A stretch of DNA of 64,000 nt from Pascua guehoae (lineage: Eukaryota; Basidiomycota; Tremellomycetes; Trichosporonales; Trichosporonaceae): contig BCJX01000010.1 of assembly GCA_001600415.1 (NCBI GenBank), forward strand, positions 396,300-460,299. Direction: 5' to 3'. The notes beneath the pieces are model-generated. The model did no database searches and was not told where the DNA came from. It saw only the letters and a list, made by a program, of their open reading frames with translations. Every line of letters starts with the position of its first letter. Position 1 is the first letter of the stretch. Positions 47,017-57,860 of the stretch are shown here, in pieces. The translations under genes and the position numbers were made by a program.

Positions 47017-48639
47017 ATGACAATGGCCCACCCCGTCAACCCCGTCTCGCCCGCAGAGCTCCTCAAGCGCGTCCCAGAGCACTGGGCCGCTGCCCGCAAG
47101 TCTGGCGACCTCATCTTCTTCGAGAGCACCTCTCGCTCCGTCTCCGGATCTCACCCCGTGAGTTGACGACGGCGGGGCTTGGCGCTCCCAACAAATGCTG
47201 TAGCTCGCTGTTCAGCTCATTCTGTGTTGCCGTGACTTTTGTTGCAGACTCAGTGGTATCGAGTGTACCGACCATGCATCCAGCATGTCAAACCCACATA
47301 CTTACCACCTCGGTCTTGCTGTTCAACCCCGCTGACACTCAGTTCGAGGTCTGCGTCTGCCCCTCGCTCGGCAGCAAGATCTTTGACGCGGCCAAGCCTC
47401 CTCCGAAGACCGAGGAGAAGGCTGCGAGCACTGGCACCGGCGAGCGCTGGTCGCCGTTCCGCCCCCCGTATGTCCCGGGCCTGTACGTCGGCTGCGTCGA
47501 CGGCGTCGACGGTGAGGACAAGATGACTGTTCTCGTGAGTCCCAGGTAGAGAGCTCGGGGTAAGGATAGCCCCCAGCAAAGGCGAATTCGTCACGTTCGT
47601 GTGGGTGTGTGTGTTGCTGGCATCCGGCCCCGGCACTGTCACTTGCCGAGAGTGACGTTCGAGCCGCCGGCAGGACCCTATCCCACGCCCCAGCTCAAAC
47701 GTTTTAGTGAGAACAATGACGTTTCTAACCCTCCAGCTGAACAAGTTTTCTATCCTCCCGGAGCACATCCTCCTGTGCCCCGTTGTCGAGGAGTCACAGT
47801 CTCTCCCACCGACGCCTGCTCAGCTCGCACGCGTCGTCTCGTTTATCCAGGCCGCCGCTCGTGAGACCCAGACCAACCTTCTTGGCTTCTACAACGGTGG
47901 CCCTGGAGCCGGTGCGAGCCAGCACTGGCGCCACGTGCAGTTTATCAACGGCCAGGGCGCTCCGCTGTACGAGTGGTGCAAGAACCTCACCTTTGACCGC
48001 AAGGGTGAGCAGTCCTGACTGGCGTCGACGGTAATGCCGGCTAACGTCCAGACCGTGCCATTGTCCACCCGACGCTCCCGTACCTGCACATTATCCACCC
48101 TCTCCCGGCCCTCGAGAGCCTGCCGTACCCGCCGTCGGCTGACGACCTCGCCGCGCTTGCCGACAAGCTCTCGCCGATCCTGATGCGCTCGCTCGACCTT
48201 GCCTTTGACGCTCTCCGTCGCTCAGGCGGTGAGCGCAGCCAGGGCTGGAACATGCTCATCACGGGGTGAGTCTTACATTGTGTATGGGTTGTGGTGTGGG
48301 ACGACAACCCATATATTCTTACAACACGGAGGAGACGTGGAGACGTTCCTGTCATCGCTAACCCCCAGCGAGCACCTTCACCTCATCCCGCGCTCGGCCC
48401 CGAACTTCCCGCTCGGCAGCAACCTCCCGCCGCTCGACCTGAACGCGCTGGGCTACGCTGGTCTCCTCCTCGTCAAGTCTGCCGAGGAGGATGCGGCCCT
48501 CAACGATGTCATTGCCGCCGACCCCAAGGGCCTCGTGGGCATTGTGGGCAAGTGCGCCATCCCGCGCCAGTTCGGCGAGCAGGCGCTTGTCGCCGAGGCC
48601 GACGTGCACGGCGCGAACGCCGACGACGGTCTTCTGTAG
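47017..48639 (+). CDS. Diadenosine 5',5'''-P1,P4-tetraphosphate phosphorylase (ATP adenylyltransferase)
   Basis: Five exons, 47017-47157, 47343-47534, 47737-48004, 48052-48265 and 48369-48639, join in frame to 361 residues. Start context is CACAATG. Family landmarks are 'WAAARKSGDLIFFEST', 'FEVCVCPSLGSK', 'FRPPYVPGLYVG', 'LNKFSILPEHILLCP', 'NLLGFYNGGPGAGASQHWRH' with 'VQFI', and 'GWNMLITGEHLHLIPRS'. The His-x-x-His-x-x core of the fifth matches the nucleotidyl-transfer motif of yeast Apa1/Apa2. The enzyme cleaves Ap4A with phosphate to ADP and ATP, controlling dinucleoside polyphosphate levels in the cytosol. The first junction ('GSHP|FEVC') is the least certain: the 185-nt intron might hide a short exon. 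Other introns are 202, 47 and 103 nt. Confidence 0.9.
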
Positions 48640-49753
48640 GTACATTACTTTCAATTAGGATCCGACTCCATCTCGACAAGACGTCATTGCCACTTTGGCT
48701 CCTCTTTCCGATTTCTCTCTTTCTCCTCTATCCCTGGCTTCCTGGTGGTGGGTGGCGCTGATGCGCAGCGGCAGGTCGAGGATGTAACAAGGCATGCACT
48801 GCAACTACCCCTGAACACCGATGTGGGCGCGACCTCAAGCAGAAGGAATGAACATGAACACCTGCGCGCCGAGGGAAGGCGCGAGACCCTCTCACCCTGT
48901 CAAGCAGTCTTCTAAAGCGATCAATTTCTTGTTCGGAAAGTAGGACCATGGTGTAGACAGTATAGCACTGCGGCAATACACTGTGATGTTAAAGAAATTA
49001 CAACGAAATAGAGCAACGGTGCACGGCAGCTCGCACGTGGACGAAGTGGAGAGGGCCTCAGACGTAGCCTAAAGGAGAGGCTCACACGTAGCCAATAAAC
49101 GACGCGTAGCCTGCAATAAATGGGGAGGGGTTGCTGTGTCCAGGTGGCAGCCAGAAGTTGAGAGAACCATCAACTTGGCAGACATGCACCGCGCTCTTTG
49201 GCTTCCCCTACGGCTTGGCTTCCCCTACGCGCCCTACGCCTACCGTCACCGAGACGGAGTATGAGTCAAACCTAGAGGCCAAAAGGACTGGATGTTGCGA
49301 GGATTGCACGTCGGGATGCCTGCAGGTGTGTTGCTACACAAAACACCCTCATAATGATCTCTCGGCATGTTGTTCTGGCTGCTCAACAACATCAAAACCC
49401 TTTTGCTATGCGGTAAAAATCCCAACACGGCAGTCGTCGTCCTATTAGTTCCGTCGCACCGACCAGACGTACTCGCGCAAGATCGACGCCCTCGATGGGA
49501 GCGTAAGACGAGCAAGAAAGATGCAAGAACAAGGTCCCCCCACGAAGAGAAAACGGAATCACGTCGAAGACCGCCTCGCCACTCTGGACCGGCACGGTGT
49601 TGCCTCTGTGAACCATTGTGCACTGCGGTCAGATGAGCCCCGCTTGGTCGTCCGTGTCTTTCCAGATCCAAGCAGATATGCCGTAGAACTCGAACACAAA
49701 CACACAGCAGACTCAAACGCAGCACATACGCCGCAGTCTCAGACCCAGTAACT

Positions 49754-49893
49754 TCCATCCGCCTAGTAAATCCCACCCAACAAGTCCCACCTAGTAAGTC
49801 CCACCTCGCAAGTCCCACCAAGTAAATCCCACCAAGTGAATCCCACCAAGGCCACCAATAAGTCCCACCTGGTAAATGCCCACCAGGCAACAC
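49754..49893. repeat. Degenerate 15-bp CCCACC minisatellite
   Basis: About eight units of the type AAGTCCCACCTAGTA or AAATCCCACCAAGTG in tandem, ending in GGCCACCAATAAGTCCCACCTGG. The array stops about 60 bases before the poly-C run. Confidence 0.85.
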
Positions 49894-49951
49894 TGTACGT
49901 GCACTTCGGCCCTCCGCAACCGGTGACAGCCCACATTATCGCCCAGTAGAT

Positions 49952-49952
<1 letters not shown>

Positions 49953-50012
<60 letters not shown>
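49953..50012. repeat. Poly-C homopolymer of 60
   Basis: Sixty consecutive C bases as given. The real length may differ because such runs are hard to sequence and assemble. Confidence 0.9.
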
Positions 50013-50014
<2 letters not shown>

Positions 50015-50864
50015 GCGCAGCAGAGGTCTCCACAGGCCACCCGCGCCCAGATGCATCCCCTACGAGTCCCAGATGACCAGTTCTGATGGTGACAGAGCAG
50101 TGCGCGTAATGTCGGGCCGCAGCCCAGGCCATCTAGACCACCCATGGCCACCCAGCAGCCGGCAGCCGGCAGACCAGCTGGCCCAGCTTGTACCCACCAC
50201 CCATCCCGTCACACTAACCACCCCCAGGACCCCACGCCCACTAACCCACACCACGTCCCAACACCCACCCCTCTCCCCCCTCCCCACACAAGCCCCCAAC
50301 CTCTCCCCCTCCCCCGGCTCCCCCACCCAACGCGTATTTGTATTTCCCAGAACCAACCACACCCCCGCCCGGACGCCACGAAACGCCACTGCCCAATCAT
50401 ACGCGCGTGCCGCCGGCTATGGCGTGGGGGAATATGCGATCCGCCATTCCGATACGGCGCGCTGAGTCGGGTGGGTTTTTGTTGGTGCGCTTTTTTTTCT
50501 TTTGCTTATCTGTATCACGTCATCCCAGATCCGTCCTACTCGATCTTTTTCTGCCCACTTTGTGAGCCCACCGGAGAGTGCTGGGGTGGGGCTGTGTGCA
50601 TGGATGGGGCATGAGATGGGTGGGGAGACTGGTCGTGTGAGCGGTGTGGTGTACATGCACGAGTGGGTACACGTCCCGGGCGCACAGTCGTCGGCGAGCA
50701 TCCAAGTGGTCGCGAGCAGTACCGGTACAGATTCATTCACAACGCTCTACGCATCTAATTACGTTATGCACAAGATGTTACAACCCTCCCCTCGGTCCCT
50801 TGATCCCAGTACTTTCCGTCTACTTCCCATGCCGCGGGGTGTCCCGGACACCCGAGACGCCCAA

Positions 50865-52643
50865 CTACGCCGCCACCATTGCGCGCGACGTGTTATCGCG
50901 ACAGCGCTTGAGGAAGCGGATGAGCGGTGTGCCGCCCGTGCCCCGCAGTTCCTCTGCGTTGACCTCCTTCTTGTCCTCGCCCTCGGTGGGGCGGAGCGAC
51001 TCGCCGAGGAGGGCCTGGATGCGGGGCGTGGGCTGCCTGCGGGCCTGGACGACAATGAAGCGGGACACGACGCGCATGTGCTTGTCGCGGAAGCGGCGGA
51101 GGGCGGCGAGTGCGCCGTCGTACGCGTCTGCCAGCGCGGGGTGTGTCTCGGCGCGCGACATAACGAGGGGGCGGAGCGGGGTCGGGTGGCTCGAGAGGTG
51201 GAGGAGGAAGGTGCGGTGCGGGAGGGGCATGTACTGGAGCATGCGGTTGAGGAAGGTGGCCTCGACGGGGCCCGAGGGGTGGTGGGCGTGGCGCGGTGGG
51301 CGGCCGGTGGGTGGGCCAGGACGGCCACTGGGAGGGCCGGGAGGGGTGGGCGCGCGCGACAGGTCGCTCTCGCCGCTCTCCTCGCTCTCGCTCTCGGTGG
51401 GGTGGATCGGGTCGGCGTTCAGGCGAATGTCAGAGGGCAGCACGGGCTGGCCGTCGTTTGTGCCCGCCGCAATCGTCGCGTCCTCGTCCAGGCGAGGCGC
51501 GTGGTCGACAGTGAGGAAAATGTCAAACGCGTGCACCAGCGACGACTGGCCCGCCGACGGTCCGGAAAACTTCTTGCCCACGCCCTGCGGCGCAAACCGG
51601 TTCTCGGCCGCAGCGACCGCCGACGTGTCGTCGACACCGAGGAAGAGCCATCCGGGAGACTGCGGGCCGTCGGCGTCGCCGCCCTTGAACCATGGCCGGA
51701 TGAGGTGGTAAAACTCCTCGGGGTCCACTTCAGTCATCATCCGCAGCGTAATGTCGCCCACGCGGTCAATCTGCACCGCCAGCTGGCGGAGGTAGACGGT
51801 GAGACGGCGGAGCGCGAGGTCGTCTGCGAGGAAGAGCTCGTCGAGCGACTGGCGCATGAGGGCCAGTGCCGCCGCGCCCGCAGCCTCGCACTCGGCAGAC
51901 ACGAGATAGAACCCGGCCTCGGACTTTGTGTTGGTAAAGCTCGCGAGGGTGCGCGCGGGCGGGTTGGTCGCCATGTTGGTCGGGTGCGACGGGTCCTCGG
52001 GGAGCACATTCCACAAGACTGTGTCGGCATACGTGAGGATTGGGGGCAGGCCGACGAGCGGCGAGATGGCGAGCAGTGGCACCGAAATCGAGGCCGGGAT
52101 CTCGGGAGCGGGCGCGGTGGGGGTGGGCACTGATCCATTGGCGGCGGCATTGCTGTTGTCTGTGCTCGATCCCGACTTTGGTCCCGAGACAGGGGCAGTG
52201 GGCGCGGGCGCACAGTGCACGTAAAAGTGTGCAAGGAATGCAAGCACGAGGTGGGCACGCCTCAGCAATGGCAGGTCGGAGAGGCCGTCAATGGCAAGCA
52301 CGTCGAGGCCAGCGACCGCGTCGCGCCATTGAATCTCGCGCGCCGAGCCGCCGCCCAGGCGCAGGCCGTCGCCGGGCCCGGCGCCACGCGCCGCCTCGAG
52401 AGCGTCCTCCCATACGTCGTATGGTGCAGGCAGGCGCTCGACCGTGCCGCCAGGCGGGAGGAAGCCGGTACGGACATCGACGTCGAAATCGGCAGCGGCG
52501 AGCGAGGCAACGTTGGGTGCAAGGCCCGGTGCGGCGTGGGACACCGTCGTCAACGAGGTACGCGGGTCATTCGAGAACGTGGGCGGGAGAGCGAGAAAGT
52601 GGCCCGGTGGCAGGGCCGCAGACGAAGGGGGGTGACGGGTCAT
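50865..52643 (-). CDS. BNA2: Indoleamine 2,3-dioxygenase
   Basis: A single open frame of 592 residues on the minus strand, start 'MTRHPPSSAALPPGHFLALP'. Family landmarks include 'TYADTVLWNVLPEDP', 'SEAGFYLVSAECEAAGAAAL', the proximal haem histidine in 'QYMPLPHRTFLLHL' (His476) and the C-terminal 'RFLKRCRDNTSRAM'. The enzyme is a cytosolic haem protein that opens tryptophan to N-formylkynurenine, the first step of the kynurenine route to NAD. It is longer than the roughly 400-450 residues usual for the family. Extra length comes from a linker at about 150-190 and an insert at about 395-450 rich in Glu, Ser, Pro and Gly, just before the haem histidine. A 543-codon antisense frame exists but is a GC-content shadow. 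No intron is needed. Confidence 0.94.
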   Translation of the reverse strand: MTRHPPSSAALPPGHFLALPPTFSNDPRTSLTTVSHAAPGLAPNVASLAAADFDVDVRTGFLPPGGTVERLPAPYDVWEDALEAARGAGPGDGLRLGGGSAREIQWRDAVAGLDVLAIDGLSDLPLLRRAHLVLAFLAHFYVHCAPAPTAPVSGPKSGSSTDNSNAAANGSVPTPTAPAPEIPASISVPLLAISPLVGLPPILTYADTVLWNVLPEDPSHPTNMATNPPARTLASFTNTKSEAGFYLVSAECEAAGAAALALMRQSLDELFLADDLALRRLTVYLRQLAVQIDRVGDITLRMMTEVDPEEFYHLIRPWFKGGDADGPQSPGWLFLGVDDTSAVAAAENRFAPQGVGKKFSGPSAGQSSLVHAFDIFLTVDHAPRLDEDATIAAGTNDGQPVLPSDIRLNADPIHPTESESEESGESDLSRAPTPPGPPSGRPGPPTGRPPRHAHHPSGPVEATFLNRMLQYMPLPHRTFLLHLSSHPTPLRPLVMSRAETHPALADAYDGALAALRRFRDKHMRVVSRFIVVQARRQPTPRIQALLGESLRPTEGEDKKEVNAEELRGTGGTPLIRFLKRCRDNTSRAMVAA

Positions 52644-53696
52644 GAGGGTGTGGAGATTGAGTGTTGGGTAGGTAGTGTGGTGATGCCAAGGGTTGTCGTG
52701 TGAGTAAGAGGAGAGAGTGTTGAGGAAGAGAGAGAGAGAGAAAGAGTCGGGGCGGATAATGGTGTTTTGAGTGGACCGAAAGCGAGGACGACTGATCAGG
52801 TCGGTCGCCGTGTCGTGGTTTTGGGAAATCCAAATCGGAGTGCTGCTGTGATATTATGACAAAGGAAGGCAAAAGCACCCTGAGGAGCAGAGCGAGAGAG
52901 CAGGCTCGGGTCATCCAGGGGTGGGTAATTAAAACCTGGTTTGTGCCTTGCCCCAGCACCGCACTGGCACTGCTGCACAGCTGACGTGCTTAATTTTCCT
53001 CACTCCAAAACTCCAGTGCTCTCTAGTCCCGACCGCGGACCGGGCACTGGGTAGCTCGGCACGTTTCGGCCCACGACGTCGCCTCTGGGCAATCATCCGG
53101 CCGAGTAGCCGCCCGATCGGCATCTCGGTCGAGTCACCGGTCTCTCGGCCGGGAAAAAGGTACATCTCCCTCACCGTATCGCCATACGACCCGTTACGGA
53201 TCCCTCACAACACATGTATCTGCCCTTGCCACCCACTCGCTCTCGTCTTCCGGACCTTGGTCTACCTGTGTGCACGTCACTTGTGGCCTCTCCCATGGTC
53301 GCGCACAGCGCGCGTTCATTCCGTCATGTGATGACGACTGCCCAACCAGCAGTCATGCGACACAACACCCCGTACCCCAAGTTGCCAAGAGACCCACTTG
53401 CACAAGACACGGTGGTTGTCCCCACACGGCTCTTGCGCTGCGGCCATACGGCGGCCCCGCGGGGCCTCCGACGCGTAAAAACGACGCGTAATATGCAAAA
53501 TGCGTGAGATACGGCAGATGCACTACAACAACACGGTGTCTCCTCGGGGGTCCTGTGCGAATCTCGGGCGGTGCTTGGCAGTTTGGCGTTTGAGATCGGG
53601 GTCGTCCACAACACCCGGGGGCCCGCTGCCGCATGCCGCATGCTGCTGCCATCGTCACAGGGGGTATTGGGTATGGGTAGCAGGTACGACATGATA
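52644..53696. promoter_or_regulatory. BNA2 upstream region and 3' end of the STIMATE-like gene
   Basis: About 1 kb between the STIMATE-like stop and the BNA2 ATG, both on the minus strand. The BNA2-proximal 150 bases are GA-rich on the + strand, hence pyrimidine-rich on the coding strand. No gene is seen. Confidence 0.45.
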
Positions 53697-55599
53697 CTAG
53701 ACATGACTGCGGGCATCGTCGCTTAGATGCGCGTGCATTCTCGATTCGAGAGACGGTATTTCGTCCTCGAGATCTGATGTCGTTCCTGATCGCCGTCCTT
53801 GCGAACCCATCCCCGTCCTCAATTCTGCCCCCGTAGAAACGCCCAACACTCCGGCCCCAGAACGAGAAGTAGATCCCGATGCCCATGCCGCAGACGAAGC
53901 ATCCGCTGGTGCTTCATCTCTTTCCTTCTTTGCAAGTGTCGACCACACACTCTCACCAAGACCTAGAGGTGTCGGTCCTCCAGAGGGTTTGCGCGATCCC
54001 GATGGACCAGTGCCCCCAAGAAGGCGCGCATCCTCGGAGGCAAAGAGCGGCGACGACGGAGCGCTTCCAGAAAGGCTGTTGGATCTGCTCGAGCTCGGCG
54101 ACAATTTCGTCAGGTCGCGAGTGCTGGAGCGACGCCGTCGGTGGCCGCTACCGTTCGGCCCAGGCGTCTGAGTGCGCGGATAACTCGTGTCGTCGGCCTC
54201 GCGGATCGGCAGCGCAATGTACCCGCCGCCGCCGATGTCAGACTGGAGGTCGTCTGAATCGTCGTCGGGACGGTTCTTGCCCTTCCGCTCCTTGATCAGG
54301 TGGTCGACAACGCAGAACTGGAACACGTTCATGATGACCGGAAAGACGGCGAGCACAAAGATCACCTGCGCGTTGACCGAGAAGACGCTCAGAAACTCCT
54401 GGCCCGCGCGGATGATCCAGTTTGAGATCTTGGGGAGCGTGAGGGGGAGAAGCACGATGAGCTTCATCGTCACAATGGCAGCGAGGTAAGGCTGCAGTTG
54501 TCGTCCCCAGCTGGTGGTTAGCACGCGTCGTGTTCCGTGGGCCGTTGACTTCTCCCAACGCCACTCACAAACGCCATTGAGGTGGATGGCCATATTGTCC
54601 GCTTGTGTACCCCTCGGGCCCATAGTGCTGCACAAACAAGGACGTGAAGCCCTTGAGGGCCAGCCATAGGATGATTACACCTGGAGTCAGCTGTGGAATC
54701 GACGCATCTCCACGGACGAGCTCACCGACTGTAGTGTCGATCAAAATGTTGAGAAAATAGAGGGAGCAAGGATTCTTGTCGCTTGCAGTTGCGACAACGC
54801 TCGATATCTGATGTTAGCTAGTTGAGTTTAGTCCACGTCGCTCTCCAGCTATCCTCCATCTTAGACCGTCTCGACGAGCCCTCCATCAATCGACCGCTAT
54901 CGTCCATTTCAGACAGCGGCTCCTCTCAGAGTGCTTTGGCGAGCCATTCATCTAACCCTGGCTGCAGTCTGCATGCCCTCCACTGTTCTCTCCGCTCAGA
55001 CGGACAGGTGTGGATGTGCACAACAGAGATTCTCGACAGCAGAGCTTCTCCCCTTCCGGCAGCGTAGGGCAAGCGCGAGCGTGCCTCCCTGCATAATGCT
55101 CTCGAACGAGGCCCGCGCATGCAGCGCGAGCGAGACGAAGCGCAGACCTTCGTCCAGGGTTGAGAACGGGGACAGCTGCGCCTTCTGCAATGTGGTCGTC
55201 CAGGTGGACAGCGTTCCCAATCTCGGGCGACTCGTGAGCCAAAATGGCCCTCCTTTGGCCTATCCGTTGCAGTCTACTCCAACCGAGGCTGCTCCAATGC
55301 TGTTGCAAACTCACAAGAATGTTCAACCCGTGAATAACCGCCTGCCCGACCAGCTGCTTGCCCACATCAAGCATCCATACGCGCCATGGTCGTTTTCGCT
55401 TTTCGATATGGCGCTTGGCCACGAGCGAGCCGATGACAAACATGCCCATGAGGGCCTGAACGACGAGGGCGGTCGTGCCAAACAGGTGACACCGGTCTGC
55501 GGACGGGTCGGGCGGTGGCGGGTCTGTGCTCGGCAAGTGGGGGAACGGGAGTGGATCGGATCCATCGGCGCCTGGCGCTGTCGCGTTGGAGGCCGTCAT
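53697..55599 (-). CDS. STIMATE/TMEM110-family vacuolar or ER membrane protein
   Basis: Four minus-strand exons, 55599-55315, 54807-54726, 54680-54569 and 54510-53697, give 430 residues. The family core reads 'CHLFGTTALVVQALMGMFVI', 'KRPWRVWMLDVGKQLVGQAV', 'GLNIL|ISSVVATASDKNPCSLY', 'FLNILIDTTVG', 'YGPEGYTSGQYG', 'WGRQLQPYLAAIVTMKLIVL' and 'VFPVIMNVFQFCVVDHLIKE'. About five transmembrane segments are evident, followed by a Ser/Gly-rich cytosolic tail of about 200 residues. Animal STIMATE sits at ER-plasma membrane junctions and promotes STIM calcium signalling; the fungal relatives (YPL162C, SPAC6F6.13c type) are vacuolar membrane proteins of unclear role. Introns 2 and 3 are 45 and 58 nt, but intron 1 is 507 nt. 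The ATG at 55599 was chosen because the upstream frame is encoded by a poly-G/C tract. Confidence 0.88.
54808..55314 (-). other. Unusually long (507-nt) first intron of the STIMATE-like gene
   Basis: Donor GTGAGT at 55314, acceptor CTAACATCAG before 54807. The frame of exon 1 stays open for about 120 codons into the intron. The spliced join restores a conserved family segment, so the intron is real, but retention would give a different, soluble C-terminus. Confidence 0.6.
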
Positions 55600-55722
55600 C
55601 GTGATCGGGTAGGACGAGGAAAGGGAAAATGCGCGGTAAAGCAACAGCAAGGAGATCAAGGACAGCCGTAGACCCCGAAATCGCCGAGTTGTAGGTCGAT
55701 AAGAGAGAGATGGAAAGGGTGT

Positions 55723-55753
<31 letters not shown>

Positions 55754-56764
55754 AGGAGAAAAAAGTGTGCCAAGCCGCGATGAGATGCAACGAGTGGAGG
55801 TGTGCGCTTGGCGAGACTGGGGCGACGGCGAGGAGCGAGTGACAGTCAAGAGAGTGGATGAGTATTGGGAGTGGACGGCAGACGGTGCCGTCGAGCAAGG
55901 CTATGGGCGCATGCGGGGGAGAGTGGGGGTTGCGCGGGTGGTGCGTAGGTCTAGATGGTGGATGGTGGGTGATGATGATGAGGACTTGGGTCGGGGGAAT
56001 GAGGTCAAAGCGACGACTTCGGCGTCGAGCGAGCGAGCGAGCGAGGGAGTGGCTCGGCTTAGGATTCGATTGAGATTTGGATCAGATCAGTGCGTGCGTC
56101 TTTGATTCATTTCATATTCATTATGTACTACTGTGCTGCACCCATTACTTGCCTACATACATACATACAGCCATGGGCGCGTATGTCTTGCTGGCGCTTT
56201 GACCCGCGTGGCCGCTGGCCGCTGGCCGCTGGGCCGCTTGCAATGATGCAGCGTGGCCAGCTGCGCAGCTGCATGCGAGCGCACACCTGCCCGTCCGCCC
56301 GCCCACGTCCTGTAGCGTAGCCGCCACCTTGGGCTCATTCGGCCGACTTTGGGCGGGAGGACAAGTGATTCCAATATTGCGGAGATTGTCCATATGTCCA
56401 TGACATGAATCTACTGTAATATACTCGCTGGATGCCTTTGTAATGATTGGCCAATTGCATTGTCCAGTCGTGCCGTTGTTGTTGTAAACAAACAAGACCC
56501 ACCTTTATCGCGCCCCCCCCTTTCCGCATCCGCCCTCGGCTGCTCCCACTTGATAAAAGGGTCGCATTGTTGTGCAACAATCTCTCTTTCTTTCTTCGTC
56601 TCATCTCTCTCTCCCTCACACGGCAAACTGCAAAGCACATCCTCGTTATCATCACCACCCAAACCCTCATCTCCACCCACCACTGCCCACACCTCACTCT
56701 TACACACACACAATCCTCCTGTGCACGCTGTTGCCTCCCCCCTCCCCAATTTAACACCCTCATC
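55600..56764. promoter_or_regulatory. Divergent promoter of the STIMATE-like gene and the repeat-protein gene
   Basis: About 1.16 kb between divergent starts. A run of 29 G bases (55725-55753) lies about 125 bases upstream of the STIMATE-like ATG, in its presumed leader, as poly-C on the coding strand. The + side has a CT-rich stretch and CACA repeats just before 56765. A GCGA microsatellite lies near 56025-56045. Confidence 0.45.
55725..55753. repeat. Poly-G homopolymer of 29
   Basis: Twenty-nine consecutive G bases on the + strand, i.e. poly-C in the leader of the minus-strand STIMATE-like gene. Length is uncertain for technical reasons. Confidence 0.9.
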
Positions 56765-57860
56765 ATGCGCTCGCTGCCCAGGTCGAGCCAGTGGTCATCC
56801 CACGTCCTCGTTGAGCACGCGCGTTCCCGTTCCTCCTCCCCTACTCTCTCAAACTCTTCATCTCCTCACACCCCCCTTACTTCTTCTGCCCTCCCCCCTT
56901 CTCTTATCCAGACCCCGATCAAGTCCCAGGCAGGCCCTTCCAACGCTCCTGGTGGTAAGTCCCGACCAAATGACTCCAGGACGAGGCGACCAGTCGGAGT
57001 TTCGCGGAGTTTCGCTAGGCAGGTGAAAAATTTTCCACGCTAACGAATTTTCAGTAATCGCCGACAAGACCCACGCGGCTCGCGTGGCGAAGACGATTAC
57101 GACCGCCAAGGTCAACAAGCTCCGCGCGCGCTTTGAGCCGCCGCCATCTGTCGGCCCCGAGCTCACTGGCGCGCCCGGCGCCCTGCCCTTCGAGGCAGAG
57201 GCGCGCGCGGGTGTGCAAACCGTGGGCAGCTTTGTCCGGAAGGCCGAGCGCCCCGGCGGCCTAAACGCAACGTACACGGACGAGTATGAGCGCCGGAACC
57301 ACACGAAGACCGCCATCGCCGCCGACATGTCGTCGTCGTGGTCGTCGTCGTCGTCGACGTGGACGGCGGGCTCGCTGGCGAGCTCGCCACCTTCCTCCGT
57401 GTCGTCGCCGCCGTCGTCGGACTCTGGCGGCACATCCCACCGTGTTGTTTCTCGCCCGGCCGCAAAGTCCATCTCCCCCGACCCCGCGCCCCCCACCAAG
57501 TCCGCATCCGCGCTCCCCACCAAGACGGCGCTCAAGGCTCCCACCAAGTCGGCGTCGGCGGCCCCCGCCAAGACGGTGGTCAAGGCTCCCACCAAGTCGG
57601 CGTCGGCGGCCCCCGCCAAGACGGCGCTCAAGGCTCCCACCAAGCCCGCGCCCGCCCCACCCACCATTATCGCACAGCCCAAGCCCGCGCCCACCCGCCC
57701 CACCACCTCCAAGGGCGCCCCCGCCTCGATGGTCAACGAGACCACCGCTGCGTCCCGCGCGCGCGCTGTTAAGCTTGCGCCCGCTGCCGGTGCGGAGGGG
57801 TGGATGCGCCCCGGATTGAGCGCGGTGACGCGCAAGCGCCTGCAGGCGCGCCTCGCTTGA
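56765..57860 (+). CDS. Uncharacterised Lys/Ala/Pro/Thr-rich repeat protein
   Basis: Exons 56765-56954 and 57055-57860 (100-nt intron, GTAAGT...CTAACGAATTTTCAG) give 331 residues. I do not recognise a family. The N-terminal 60 residues are Ser/Thr/Pro-rich. The middle is the most conserved-looking part: 'HAARVAKTITTAKVNKLRAR', 'LPFEAEARAGVQTVGSFVRK', 'YTDEYERRNHTKTAIAADMS'. It is followed by a Ser-rich stretch and 16-residue repeats 'KAPTKSASAAPAKTAL'. The end ('GWMRPGLSAVTRKRLQARLA') is basic. Basic Ala/Pro/Lys repeats occur in microtubule-binding and H1-like proteins, but no function can be claimed. An AATAAA at about 57928 could be its poly(A) signal. Confidence 0.75.
57486..57677 (+). repeat. 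48-bp in-frame tandem repeats in the repeat-protein gene
   Basis: Units begin at 57534, 57582 and 57630 with AAGGCTCCCACCAAG, spaced exactly 48 bases, with a diverged unit before them. Two units are almost identical, suggesting recent expansion. Confidence 0.85.

Larger units (their letters stand above)
48640..50864. other. Convergent intergenic region with minisatellite and poly-C tract
   Basis: About 2.2 kb between the stops of the Ap4A phosphorylase and BNA2 genes. No protein gene is supported. The centre holds a CCCACC-type repeat array (49754-49893) and then a 60-base C homopolymer (49953-50012). A CCCACC/CCCCTCC-rich stretch continues to about 50330. Confidence 0.5.

Noticed and set aside
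50502..52133. 543-codon open frame on the + strand
   Set aside because: It runs exactly antisense to the indoleamine dioxygenase gene, and its Arg/Gly/Val-rich product matches nothing; high GC and codon bias create such shadows.
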